Numbered from the stretch's first letter, positions 25,228 to 36,415 are shown. The stretch is DNA of 64,000 nucleotides from Melastoma dodecandrum (GCA_029817715.1 JARUPY010000288.1:1-64000), one strand, 5' to 3'. Translations and numbers: made by a program. Notes: a model not told the origin generated them from the letters alone.

Positions 25228-27600
25228 TCACCATAGACAAAAACACGAGACCAGACACACAAAAGCACAGCATAGGAAAAGGAAAACATAGAACCGAACA
25301 GGCGAGTTCTCCATGTCCGCCGTGGAGACCCTGTCCATGATTTGAGCCACCACCTCCCTTGACTCCTTGAGCAGGCGGATGCTTCTCCATGTCCGCCGGG
25401 GAGACCCTGTCCATGATTTGAGCCACCACCTCCCTTGACTCCTTGAGCAGGCTGATGCTTCTCCATGTCCGCCATGGAGACCCTGTCCATGATTTGAGCC
25501 ACCACCTCCCTTGACTCCTTGAACAGGCTGATGCTTCTCCATGTCCGCCGTGGAGACCCTGTCCATGATTTGAGCCACCACCTCCCTTGACTCCTTGAGC
25601 AGGCTGATGCTCCTCATCAGCTTCTCACGCTTGGCCGCCACCGCAGGGGTCTCCTCCAGCATTCTTTGCAGCCCTCCGCCTTGCGGGCCCACCACCTGGC
25701 TCACCACCTCATCCTCCAGCTCCTTGTTCACCAGGCCCTGCACTGTGAACAGCAGGTGAAGGGCGACCGAGTCCACCAACCTCCTCAGGACGGTCTTCCA
25801 GTACGCCACCATCCTCATCCTCAGGTTGAAGGCTTGCTGCACCAGGTGCCTCCGCTCCCTTAGCTTCTCTACATCAACCTCCCCTATCCCTTCCAGGACA
25901 AACATTGAAGGCTTCCATGGGTCGTAGATGTGCTGCAGGAACTCCACCTGCTTTTCCATGAGCTTGTTCCACTCCGCCAGGTACTCCGGATTGCACGTGA
26001 AGTCGGTGCACTTCTCCATTTGGACAATCTCCACCACATGGCCAATTGCCCTCTCCTTCACCTTTGCCATTAGGTGCTGAGCCGCCCGTCGGGTGGCATT
26101 CTGCAGTTGAGGATAGAGTTCAGAATACTGCATCAGGACCTTTAACACCACTCCAGCAATGTACTCCCAAACATTCGACACAAACTCCACAGGAGTGCTT
26201 GAGATCCTCCCAATCTTCCTCTGCAAGCTGGTGAGAAAAGCAACGTGCGGGAGAAAGTTCAGGAGACAGATTCCCTTGGTTTCCTCCAGAACCTCCAATT
26301 CCTCCAACAGGAAATCCTTGGCAAAGTTACTATCGGGGCAGTTCTGCAACTTTTCGGAGTATCTTTCCAGCATTTCCGCCAGGCGGGCAGTGCAGTGCAT
26401 CCCTTTCTCATCAGGGTACTCGTCGAACTCCCCTCGCAGGAGGATCTTCCGCAGCGAATCCTTAGCCGACCCCATTATCTGCATAAAAGCAGTCTCGGCT
26501 TCTGCAATGCTGGAAAGATTCTTGGGCATTGACTGAAGGAGCGCGACATTCGCATTTAGCTTCTCACTAATCTTGTTGACAATGTCTGGTAGGCACTTTG
26601 CCACAATAGTCGCCTGGATCTGAATGAGCCTCCTGGCAAGGACAGGAATACCGACCATAGACTCATCTATCTTGCTGAGCAACGGGTGAGTCTTGAACAA
26701 CCTGTGCTCCTCCATACGGGCCTCGTCATATGTTTCTTCTCCGATGCGGTTCCTCACGCAGACATAGCCCAAACCTATGTTGACGTCGTCGGCGGTGACC
26801 TTCTCGAGAAGGCCTTCAGGATTCTTGTCAGACTTGGTGACGACAGCCAAGGTCCTCTCGCCCTTCTTATCGACCATCTGCGACATCCTTATGGACTCAC
26901 AGGTGGAGAAATCCGCCGTTGCACTGAGGACGTTCAGTATGATGGTTTCCTCTGGCCTTATGTACTCCATTATCATTCCGGAGACCTGTTCGTAGATGTT
27001 CTCCGGCTGGCCATGCACGGGCACCCTGGTGATACCTGGCAAGTCGACCATGGTCAGGTCAGGAACCCCATCCTTCTTCACCACGAGTGTCAGCGGCGTG
27101 TTGGATATCCCCTTTCCACCACCAGCGATCTCGTTGGTAGCAACTGCGATCGCCACAGCGATATTTTCCTCATCCGAATGGACCACCTTTCCTTCAAACT
27201 CCAGGTAGAGCTGGGGCTCATCACCGGGGTGGTTCTGGAGCCTCATGATGAGGGGAACCCTGGTGCATATCCCCTGACCCCGTGGGAGGCTGATCCCCGC
27301 GAGGGACTCCAGGACGCTGGACTTGCCAGACGACTGGTCGCCAACCACGACAATGGTGGGGAGCTGGATGCCCTCCTTCATGACCATGAGGTTCCTGAGC
27401 TTGTCGACGGCGTCGAGCAGGGGGCGGATCTTGTCGTTGTAGGAGGAGGTAAGGGGGTCCATAGCGGACAGGGGCAGGGCATCGCCCTCGACATCGCAGG
27501 GGGTGGGGATGAGGGCGAGGTTAGTTCCACGAAAGCAGGGGCAGGGGACTCGGGAAGCTGTTGGCTTGGGAGTAGGGGATTTGCCTCCACGTCCAGACAT
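25228..27600 (-). CDS. dynamin-related protein 4-like, copy 1, altered C-terminus
   Basis: A single-exon Mx-like large GTPase of 790 residues. Such proteins hydrolyse GTP and self-assemble on membranes; plant DRP4 roles are poorly defined. The GTPase domain has G1 GDQSSGKSS (87-95), G2 Thr113, G3 DLPG (186-189) and G4 TKSD (255-258). Middle and GED regions follow to about residue 689. There is no PH or proline-rich domain, as in DRP4/Mx. Copies 2 and 3 end ...STADMEN at about 687 residues. Here four 76-bp repeat units add 76 residues read through all three frames. The native GED end then recurs, and loss of the TAG codon adds 25 residues (766-790), a Cys/Phe/Leu-rich hydrophobic tail. ATG 27600 matches the other copies. 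Whether the gene is expressed is unknown. Confidence 0.85.
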   Translation of the reverse strand: MSGRGGKSPTPKPTASRVPCPCFRGTNLALIPTPCDVEGDALPLSAMDPLTSSYNDKIRPLLDAVDKLRNLMVMKEGIQLPTIVVVGDQSSGKSSVLESLAGISLPRGQGICTRVPLIMRLQNHPGDEPQLYLEFEGKVVHSDEENIAVAIAVATNEIAGGGKGISNTPLTLVVKKDGVPDLTMVDLPGITRVPVHGQPENIYEQVSGMIMEYIRPEETIILNVLSATADFSTCESIRMSQMVDKKGERTLAVVTKSDKNPEGLLEKVTADDVNIGLGYVCVRNRIGEETYDEARMEEHRLFKTHPLLSKIDESMVGIPVLARRLIQIQATIVAKCLPDIVNKISEKLNANVALLQSMPKNLSSIAEAETAFMQIMGSAKDSLRKILLRGEFDEYPDEKGMHCTARLAEMLERYSEKLQNCPDSNFAKDFLLEELEVLEETKGICLLNFLPHVAFLTSLQRKIGRISSTPVEFVSNVWEYIAGVVLKVLMQYSELYPQLQNATRRAAQHLMAKVKERAIGHVVEIVQMEKCTDFTCNPEYLAEWNKLMEKQVEFLQHIYDPWKPSMFVLEGIGEVDVEKLRERRHLVQQAFNLRMRMVAYWKTVLRRLVDSVALHLLFTVQGLVNKELEDEVVSQVVGPQGGGLQRMLEETPAVAAKREKLMRSISLLKESREVVAQIMDRVSTADMEKHQPVQGVKGGGGSNHGQGLHGGHGEASACSRSQGRWWLKSWTGSPRRTWRSIRLLKESREVVAQIMDRVSTADMENSPVRFYVFLFLCCAFVCLVSCFCLW
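25309..25612 (-). repeat. 76-bp tandem repeat, four units, in DRP4 copy 1
   Basis: Units start at 25309, 25385, 25461 and 25537 with CTCCATGTCCGCC and differ by one to three bases each. Copies 2 and 3 have one unit. Because 76 is not a multiple of 3, successive units are read in different frames, and three extra units (228 bp) restore the original frame. Confidence 0.9.
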
Positions 27601-27897
27601 GGTGAAAATGGGACAACTCTTTTCCTTGCTTGTGCAGAAGATGCAATGCAGTGTGAAGAATCGAAGCGGGGGGAGGGAAACGGAACCTTAACGTGACAAA
27701 GGAGAGAGCTGGGAGAGGACAAAGGACAGCTCGTATTCTCGGACAAAAGCAATGAAGCAACTGCAGTGTCTGAACTTGGGAACTTGGAACTGGGAAAGGC
27801 CGCTGCCGCTGCTCCGCTGCTTTGGAATCTGCTTCACAAACACGCCAAAATGACCGACCCATCAAATCAAAAGGAAGATCACAAAGTAGCTTACCCT
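27601..27897 (-). promoter_or_regulatory. DRP4 copy 1 upstream region, damaged TATA-like box
   Basis: The region is collinear with 40382-40679 and 59126-59360. Where copies 2 and 3 have TTATAAGG and TTATAAAG on the coding strand, 80-93 bp before the ATG, copy 1 has TTAAGG (27687-27692) after losing 2 bp. The role of this box as a promoter element is inferred from position and composition. Confidence 0.45.
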
Positions 27898-27944
27898 GTA
27901 AGCGAGATAGATAGCAAGTGGGCCGAATTGAAGTTGATGGGCTG
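27898..27944 (+). mobile_element. stub of Ale-like copia LTR
   Basis: TGTAAGCGAGATAG followed by GCAAGTGGGCCGAATTGAAG is the start of the LTR found at 40680 and 45390, at the same position relative to DRP4 as in copy 2. It is cut after 47 bp. A 17-bp repeat of its own start (AAGCGAGATAGATAGCA, 27900-27916 and 27945-27961) fills the junction with the Athila element. Confidence 0.7.
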
Positions 27945-27956
27945 AAGCGAGATAGA

Positions 27957-29351
27957 TAGCACGTAAGATATCGTTCCCACGAGGACTAATTGTTCCTGAA
28001 TACCAATTAAACCACTAAATATTATTTAGACTAATAGAATAAATGATAGATTAAAAGAAAATTACTAAAATAAAATAAGCAAGGATCACGAGAAAATATC
28101 GATAAGAAAGCCTAGGGCAACTAGATTTACTTAACTTGTCGTGGATCAATCGAACATTTAGATAAAGCTGTCCGAGGATTTAAATCATGCTCTCCTATAT
28201 ATTAGACGTATCCCTACGATCTATATCCAATTAACTCCTAGCATTCAATTCAATTAACATTAACCGTGATATCCCTATCTACGGTTCCTATTAATCTACT
28301 CCCAATAGTCAATCCAATTAATATCAACTGTGATATCCCTACTCCGGTTTCTTTTAATCTGTTTTTTTATTTTCCTCTCGAATTAATCTTACACCTCCCG
28401 ATGCTAAGGTAATCCGAGTTATTTCAGAAACCGACACCAATCGTAATTCAGAAAAATAAACACGCAAGCACATCAAAGAACACTAGACTTTCAAATAAAA
28501 TAACTCACGTTCAAAATTATCTTGACAAGTCTTGCAAATTTAGCACCCTAGATAAGAAAATTAGTTCATACTAAAATAAGAAAACATCCAAAGTTCCGAA
28601 GAAAATAGCATCGACATAAAGATCAAGGAAAATAGATAAGGAACGCCCTTCTGATCTCCCGATCTGGTCGGTAGTCGCCTCGTCCGGATCTTTTCTCGAA
28701 CCCTAGTCAGCACCTCTCCTTTCTCCCCAGAGCAAAAGTCTAAAAAAAACTAAAACTCAATGAAAAACTCTATCTCCTCCTTAGGCTATCCTAGAGAATA
28801 TATTGTTCCTTTAAAAGATTTCCTAATATTCTCAAAGTTCCTAAGAAGCCTAAGAAAGTAAATAAATACCAAAATAACCTAAGAATAATAAAAATAGTAA
28901 CTAATTGATGCCTCCTCTCTCTTCAAATCGTAATAATGAAGGAATCAAGTGATTTGGCGAGATATTATACAGATCGTCGAATGTCGCGTCCTTCTGCTCT
29001 CTGTAGTCTACTGATTCCGCACGGTCGCGTTCTTGAGATTGAAGGACTCGTCCTTCTGCTCTCTGTAACTTTTCAGCACTTTATCAATTTTCGTCCAATT
29101 TTCACTTGCCCAACTTATGATTCTCTTCATTTACCTCCATCAAATCAAAACAAATTTAAGATGCATCAACTAGGATCTAGTTACTCTCAAAATAAGCTCA
29201 AGATTTAATAAAATAATAAAAGCAACTTAAAACTAAAATGAAGAAGAAACACGATAAAAACTTGTAAAACTCTAACATAAACTTGTCCAACTAGCCATGT
29301 AAAGTCCCGTGAAGAGTCCCAAATAACTCTATATTCATAGAGTTATCAACA
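27957..29351 (-). repeat. Athila 3' LTR, end truncated
   Basis: 27957-28170 matches 36480-36690 (GCACGTAAGATATC, CCTAGGGCAACTAGATTTAC), which identifies the LTR pair. No other gene-like feature is present. The frame at 28936-29208 has no known domain. Confidence 0.75.
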
Positions 29352-30590
29352 CCCCCAAACCTAATATTTGCTAATCCTCGAGCAAATGCATAGAAACAAA
29401 ACACAAAAATAAAGCTAACGACGTTCCTCAGCAACAATCGAATCAATCTCTTCGTAGCACTCCCATTATATTCTCAACAATGCATCTACTCACTTCCCAC
29501 AGTCAAGCCTTTTATCAAAAAATCTTTATTCAATTTCCCAAAAATTTTCAACTCGGTATGTCATGAAGTGAAATCAACAATTAAAGACTTCCAATAAAAC
29601 ACACTAGATTAGCACTTTGCGGAAAAAAAGTCAAACACCAACTGTCCACTCATCCAGAGGTTGTTTTTTTTTCATCACTTTCTTTGCCAAAATTTTATTT
29701 TGGTTACACGACTCTAAATGTATCATCTCAATCTAGTGAACCCATGTAACGAGCTTTCAATCAATGACTCTCAGTCCAATTGGACCAAAGCACTAGGTGA
29801 TGAAGCACCCCTCGGATCCCGTGCTCGAGTACACAAAAAAGGACTCACTCCACAGATACATAATTAGGTGCAAATCAAACGATTTCTTTTCCTTTTTTTT
29901 CTTTTTTTACGCACCTAAACATTGGTACTTAGAGCCTTGGTAACCGTTATTTATTTTTTTCTTTTCTTTTTTTTTAACCAAGACTCGCTTTCAGTCAATG
30001 TGTGACTAGAACCACTCAACGCCAACTACCATGCGTTATTAGATTTCTAAAATTGTTTCATTTGCTAACACTTCACACCGAGAAATTATTCGATTTAGAA
30101 AACACTTTAAGTCCAATCAACAATTAAGATTTGTTTTTAACTATTCCATAGGTTGTGAGCAAATGTATTAATAGTCATCCTTGAATCAGCGTCAGCTCAT
30201 CAAAGATTTCATCAAGTTTCACTGAGGAGATTAACAAACTTGACTCAACATAAAAAAACGACTAAGAAATATTGATAGCGAAAATAAAAGCGCACTTCTA
30301 AAGATCATCTAAACTCAGAATAAACGATCACAATAACCACAAAATTAAAACGAAGCAGACAAGAAAGAGTCGACACCCCTAAACCTAGATTATGCATCGT
30401 TCCGATGTAATATAAAGCATAAAAGAATGAATGGAACATAATACTCCCCTGGGGTAGCTCATCGACTTGACTCTTGTCTCCCTTATCATGTATAACATGG
30501 CTCGGCAAGTGCGGCCATGCTGGGTTGCCGCTCAATGATTCCTTCAAAATATGGCTTGAGACGTTATTCCTTCAAAATATGGCTTGCCGC
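29352..30590 (-). other. Athila 3' non-coding region
   Basis: The region between the integrase end and the polypurine tract is AT-rich with T-runs (29660, 29890-29980). I see no reading frame with recognisable motifs. Confidence 0.6.
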
Positions 30591-31337
30591 TCAATTTCCC
30601 TGCAATTCCACAGCTCCAAAAGGGAACACACGATTAAACATAAATGGTCCGGACCACCGCAACTTAAATTTTCCAGGAAAAAGTTTAAGACGAGAGTTAT
30701 AAAGAAGAACTTGCTGCCCTTTTTGGAATTCTTTGTTCAAGATCTTCTTGTCATGCCACAATTTCGTTTTCTCTTGGTATATCCGTGAACTCTCGTATGC
30801 TTGTAGGCGGAACTCTTCTAGCTCATGTACCTGCAATAGACATTTCTGAAAAGCCAATTGTGGATCTAAATTCAACTTTTTTACCGCCCAATATGCCTTG
30901 TGTTCGAGTTCCAGCGGTAAGTGACAACTCTTTCCGAAAACCAGCTGGTATGGTGACATCCCAATGGGTGTTTTGAATGCTGTTCGATAAGCCCAAAGTG
31001 CATCGTCTAGATTAATGGTTTTCTCCAAGATCTGTTTGATCTCCCGATTTCTCTCTTCTACTTGTCCGTTAGCTTGTGGGTGGTATGCCATTGTGACCTT
31101 ATGCTTCACTCCATATTTCAAAAGCAACTTCTCAAATAATTTGTTACAAAAATGCGTACCTCCATCACTTATGATAGCTCTTGGAGTACCAAAACGAGTG
31201 AATATGTTCCTCTTCAAGAATCGTGTCACCACCCGTGCGTCATTCTTGGGGCATGCACATGCACATAATCCATTGCAACCAGAATGTAAGAATTCCCAAA
31301 CGACTAGGGAAACGGACCCATAAAGTTTATTCCTCAA
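30591..31337 (-). pseudogene. Athila integrase, N-terminal core damaged
   Basis: Integrase joins element DNA to the genome. The frame holds the core ([20 protein letters not shown], second catalytic Asp in [24 protein letters not shown] with the catalytic Glu). A long C-terminal region ([32 protein letters not shown]) follows. The sequence that should contain the first catalytic Asp is scrambled ([11 protein letters not shown]) and lies at a frame break with the upstream frame ending ...ELFDV. The zinc-binding HHCC part is at the end of the upstream frame ([20 protein letters not shown]). The product is not functional as written. Confidence 0.8.
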
Positions 31338-32850
31338 ACATCGAACAATTCAACCTCAAGAATGTTAGTCAATGGCATCTCATGCCTCCGAGAAATATTT
31401 CCAACCCTTTGACATTCATCACATTTCATGACAAACTCATGAGCATCTTTAAATAGAGTTGGCCAATAAAATCCACGTTGAAGTATATTTGAGGCTGTTT
31501 TTATGCCTCCAAAATGACCCCCATACAAGCTTGCATGACAGCCTGTAAGTATCAAGAGTTGTTCCTCTTCCGGGACACATCGTCGAAACAAATTATCTTT
31601 TCCCAACTTAAACAAGTAAAGTTCATCCCAAAAATAAGATTGCACATCATGAAGAAATTTTTTCCGCTGATGGAAAATTAAGTTTAGAGGAAGTTCATTA
31701 CTTACAATAAAGTTGACGAAATTTGCGTACCATGGAGTGCTCAAAGTCATCGCCGCAATTATGGAAAATAAATGTTCGTCTGGAAAATTCTCATCCACCT
31801 GTCTTTCATCATTTCTTTTGCTCAATTTGGTTTCGGCCCTTCGAGATTCTAATCTTGAAAGATGATTTACAACTGGATTTTCAACCCCCTTCCTATCGCG
31901 AATCTCAATATCGAACTCTTGGTGTAGTAGAATCCACCTTATCAATCCCGGTTTTACGTCTTTCTTTGCCATCAAGTATTTGATTGCCGAATGATTTGTA
32001 TAAACCACAACATGTGCACCGAGAAGATGAGAACGAAATTTATCAAAAGCATAAACAACAGCAAGAAACTCTTTCTCCGTTGTTGCATAATTGAGCTGGG
32101 CATCCGATAACGTCTTGCTGGCATAGTATATGGTGTGAAACACCTTATCCTTTCTTTGGCCAAGAATGAATCCAACAGCAAAATCACTCTCATCTGTCAT
32201 AATCTCGAACGGTAAACTCCAATTCGGAGCTATCACTATAGGTGCGGTGACTAGACGCCTTTTTAACTCCTGAAAGGCCTGTAAACATTCATCAGTATAT
32301 TCAAAACGAACATCATTCTCGAGTAATTTGCTAAGAGGCTTAGCAATCTTTGAGAAATCTTTAATAAAACGTTTGTAAAAACCAGCGTGTCCTAGAAAAC
32401 TTCGAATAGCCTTAACATTTGTCGGAGGTTGCATCTGCTCAATAGCTTCGATTTTCGCCATGTCTACTTCAAGTCCTTTATCAGATTTCTTGTGGCCTAA
32501 CACAATATCTTCGTTTACCATGAAGTGGAACTTTTCCCATTTCAGCACGAGGTTGGTCGCTTTGCAACGTGTGAGCACTTTCTCTACATTCTGGAGACAT
32601 AGATCAAAAGTATCACCAAAAATAGAAAAATTATCCATAAATACCTCGACATCTTTCTCCACCATATCGGAGAATATCGCCATCATACAACTTTGAAAGG
32701 TGCTTGGGGCATTGCAGAGTCCAAATGGCATTCTCCTGAAGGCAAATGTTCCATATGGACACGTAAAAGTAGTTTTCTCTTGTCCCTCCGGCGCTATAGC
32801 AATTTGATTATAACCTGCATACCCATCAAGGAAACAGTAAAATGAATGTC
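31334..32850 (-). pseudogene. Athila reverse transcriptase and RNase H, C-terminal part
   Basis: The strand codes [17 protein letters not shown] just left of the plastid insertion, then [15 protein letters not shown], the catalytic motif as [10 protein letters not shown], thumb sequence ([19 protein letters not shown]), RNase H ([42 protein letters not shown]) and the integrase zinc region. The usual motif is FMDD, so here the second catalytic Asp is Asn (GAT to AAT). The gene is split from its N-terminal part by plastid DNA. Confidence 0.85.
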
Positions 32851-33358
32851 GTTTCTAGGATAACAAAACAAGATAGGTTAGAAATCCTTTATTTTTAAAA
32901 CCAATCGCTTTTTTGATTTTTGAATATCAATATATTTATCAATATGCTGCTTCTTCTACACATTTCTGTAGAACCCAGACTAGGACATAATTAATAATTA
33001 GGACTTATTTGATTAATAAAAACGAAACTAGATAAGATACTTGAATCATGAACTCAAGGAGAATTCTTCCCCCGTCCTGTGCACTAATCTATTTTTAACG
33101 TCTAATTAGATCGGGTAATCATTCAAATTTAGAACAAAAGCTTGTTGCTCTTTTTTTTTCCTTATAAAAACTGAATTGAAGTCGGAAAACTCTATCCATT
33201 TATTCATTCGACCCCATTCTGATTCTGAATTCATTTTAGTTTTTTGAAATCCCAATTCGATCCAGTTAAAGTCAAAAAGTCAAAATGAAACTTTGTCAGA
33301 ATTCTCTATTGATACGACATGCTGTTTTTTCCAGTCATTCCTTTCCGGATCAGTCGTG
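32851..33358 (-). other. plastid DNA insertion (trnK intron, matK upstream)
   Basis: About 508 bp breaks the Athila reverse transcriptase between DRLA and GHSFYCF. On the minus strand it reads CACGACTGATCCGG, AGCATGTCGTATCAATAGAG, AATTCTGACAAAG and ends TCTTGTTTTGTTATCCTA. I recognise this as the 5' part of the plastid trnK-UUU intron upstream of matK. No trnK exon or matK start is included. It is therefore a nuclear plastid-DNA insertion. No clear target duplication is visible at its ends. Confidence 0.8.
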
Positions 33359-33695
33359 CAGCTAATCTATCAAGCATTTGATCGATGAAGGGTAACGGAA
33401 AGTGATCCTTCTTGGTTAGATTATTCAGCTTGCGATAATCCATGCATGCGCGCCAACCTGTTATTGTCCTAGTAGGAATCAATTCATTCTTATCATTGGA
33501 AATTACAGTCATACCTCCTTTCTTTGGAACACATTGAATGGGACTCACCCAATTACTATCAGAGATAGGATAGATTATACCTGCATCGAGCCATTTCAGA
33601 ACTTCTTTCTTTACTACCTCTTTCATGATTGGGTTAAGTCGTCGTTGTGCTTCGACCACTCGCTTTTCTTCGTCCACCAGTCGGATCTTATGCAT
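33359..33695 (-). pseudogene. Athila reverse transcriptase, N-terminal part
   Basis: It encodes VVKKEVLKWLDAGIIYPISD, SNWVSPIQCVPKKGG and WRACMDYRKLNNLTKKDHFP followed by FIDQMLDRLA, the fingers and palm start of a gypsy reverse transcriptase. The frame continues into plastid DNA and ends at a TAG 50 bp inside it. A short gap with a stop separates it from the protease frame. Confidence 0.85.
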
Positions 33696-33734
33696 ACAAA
33701 TTGATGAACTAATCCCCTTGAGGTCCGCTAAACT

Positions 33735-34451
33735 CTAACCGATTGCCTCTTTATGTACTCGTAGTAAGTCCAATAATTGGTTCAACTGCATGTCATCTAA
33801 ACGATTAGAAATAATTACTGGTAAAGTATTCAATTCACCCACAAATGCATATTTCAAATGTGAAGGCAGGGGTTTGATTTCCAGCATCGGAGGCACTATG
33901 ATGGATGGCTTCATTGAAGATTTTGAGAGGTCGACTCCAAGAGGTTCAATTTGTTGAATGTACTTCACTCCCATGGAATCATCTTCTATCATCGGTGAGA
34001 AAACCTCATGCTCTTTCTCTTGAATCAGGAAACTCTGCTCTTTGTCATAAGTAAAACATTCATCAGTCGTATCAATGTATTTCAGAGTATTAAAAATATT
34101 GAAAGTCACTTCCTGATCATGAACTCGCATTTTTAGAATTCCATCTGCTACATCAATGGATGTTCGACTTGTTGCAAGGAACGGTCGACCAAGTATAATC
34201 GGCACCTCTTTATCAGCCTCCATCTCTAGAATTAAAAAATCTGCTGGCAAAATCAAATCAGCTACGTTAACTAACACGTCCTCCACTACTCCCCATGGGT
34301 GTGTAATCGATCGATCCGCCAATTGTAGTGTGACTGTTGTTGGCTTTGCTCCTTCAAGTCCTAGTTCCTGAAAAACTAAGATCACATAAAGCTTTACTAA
34401 AACTTTTAGAACCAATGCGACAAGGGATAGTAAAACTCCCTGGATCGGCAA
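33735..34451 (-). pseudogene. Athila protease region
   Basis: The frame contains the aspartic-protease downstream part typical of Athila (GAKPTTVTLQLADRSITHP, GVVEDVLVNV, DFLILEMEADKEVPIILGRP, FLATSRTSIDV) and a linker to the reverse transcriptase. The expected active-site region at its N-terminus is out of frame, so the protease is inactive as written. Confidence 0.75.
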
Positions 34452-34505
34452 GCTTCGGCGGAAGTGATTGATGCAATGCCATGTTGCACTCCTTTGACAA
34501 CGGAA

Positions 34506-36193
34506 TCACTTCAAATTTCTCCCAACTTCGCTTCTTTGATAAGATAACGTTGAGAAATTTTGCATACGTGCCATCTTGTCGATTGCTTCCGTTAATGGGA
34601 TGTTGATATGCAGCTGTTTGAAAAGCTTCAGGAATCTCATGAATTGCTTCTCGTCCTCCATTCTTTTCAATCGCTGTGGAAACGGTGGTGGCGGGTAAGT
34701 CACTTGTTGCGGCTGGGCGGGTTTCTTACGCCATTCATGGTTCCATGCTTTTAGCTCCTTAGTGAGTTCAGGACTTCTCTTTTCTTCTTGTCCTTCATTG
34801 AGATCGGCTATCACCTTGTTGGGTTGATTTTCTGAAGGAGAAACCTCAGGAAGAGTTTGTTCAGATGCACTTCTTTCATCTACAGATTGTTTGATGCCCC
34901 CTTGTCCAAGTTCCTCCTCGAACGACGCCGTGTTTTCCTGGCTTGAGGAACCAATATATTCATTGATTACCTTTCCGGTTCTGAGGTTCATTGCCTTACA
35001 TTGTTTCTTTGACCTTGGATTGATATCAGTGTCACTTAGTAAGTTTCCCGGTGGCCTTGAGGCGATCGCAGATGCAAGTTGACCCATCTGGTTCTCCATG
35101 GTCCTCATCGATGCTTCAAGACTTTTTATAGAAGAGTTTTGTAAAGAAATCAATTGTAACATGCCATCAATGCTTACCTTTTCCTTTGCAACTAGTTGTG
35201 GCAGTTGTTGAAACCCCAGAGGCTCAAAATTTTGCTTCATGTGCATGTTTGAGCTTGGTCCAGCAGGCTGTCCATGTTGTTGTGTCTCTCTCCAAGAAAA
35301 ATTGGGATGGTTTCTCCAACCTGCATTGTAAGTTTTAGAAAATGGATTACCTGCCCCTCGGTTGAAGTTACCCGTATAATTTGCCGTCTCCACACATTCA
35401 CCAGAATTGCGTTCTCCTCCGCAGACTTCACAACTCATAACATTCATCTTTAGTTGCCCTTGCATCATCTTTGTGAGAGTATCAATCTTGGCGTTTATAT
35501 GTGTCAGCGAATCCACATTCATCATGCCTTGTTGTCTCATCTGTCCTCGTTCATTGCCCCATTGGTAGGTGTTAATCGCCATATTTTCCAGCAGCTTGTA
35601 CACCTTATCGGTTGGTTTTGCCATTAATACTCCACCAGCTGCTGCGTCAATCGATGTCCAAACTGTAGGTAGCAATCCGTTATAAAATGTCTGCATGATC
35701 AGCCACTTCGAAAGGCCGTGATGTGGACACTTCCGGAGTGATTCCTTATATCGCTCCCATGCCTCGTACAAGCTCTCCTCATCGAGTTGCATAAAAGTAG
35801 TAATATCTCGCCTCAACTTCACCGTCTTCATAGGTGGAAAGAACTTGGTGAGGAACTCTCGAGCTAAGTCATCCCATGTCGTAATTGAACCCGGCGTGAG
35901 AGAATATAACCATGCCTTCGCTTTGTCCCGCAAGCTGAATGGGAACAATCTCAGTCGGATCGCATCATCGGACACACTATTGCTCTTAAACGTATTACAG
36001 ATCTCGATTCATCGCTGACATTTCCACCAAATTCACATTGATTATGCACTAGTTGGATGATGGCTGGCTTGATCTCAAAATTATTTGCTGCTATTACGGG
36101 GCTTCGAATACCTGTCGGGACATCACCCACGGATGGAATTGCATAGTCTTCAAGTGCCTTATGATTCTCCATGTCTCTATTTTCAAGAGCCAT
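34506..36193 (-). pseudogene. Athila gag
   Basis: Gag forms the virus-like particle. The start (MALENRDMENHKALEDYA, ATG 36193) runs to NQCEFGGNVSDES near 36000, where about 35 bp appear to be lost and the frame shifts. The remainder is open from 35975 to 34506 (SDDAIRLRLFPFSLRDKAK, TTWDDLAREFLTKFF, ESLYEAWERYKESLRKCPHH). A Cys-containing segment (CEVCGGERNSGEC) and a Pro/Gln-rich linker follow. Confidence 0.8.
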
Positions 36194-36415
36194 CTTTTCT
36201 TATTGTTTTTTAAGCTTTGCTTCTTTCCTTAGAGCACGACACGTCCGCTTGATCTCGGGGTTATCCTCCAAAGAATTAGCACTTCGGCTACGTCGCATCC
36301 ACCGAGAGTAATCTTGAAAAAAAAATCAAAAAAAGAAAAATGAAATGAAAAAAAAAATAAAAAAATCTAGACTAATAAAAGTGAGTCTACTATTGATATC
36401 AAAAAATAACAATTA

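Noticed and set aside
25109..25505. Two overlapping minus-strand ORFs (106 and 111 residues) at the end of DRP4 copy 1
   Set aside because: They are the same 76-bp repeats read in the other frames, not separate genes.
26686..27696. Long plus-strand ORF (about 336 residues) opposite DRP4 copy 1, repeated at 39473-40474 and 58211-59209
   Set aside because: It is antisense to the conserved GTPase coding sequence, has no recognisable domain and is conserved only because the DRP4 strand is. GC-rich codon bias makes antisense frames open.
32851..33358. Possible tRNA-Lys gene
   Set aside because: Only intron sequence upstream of matK is present; neither trnK exon nor a cloverleaf is seen.
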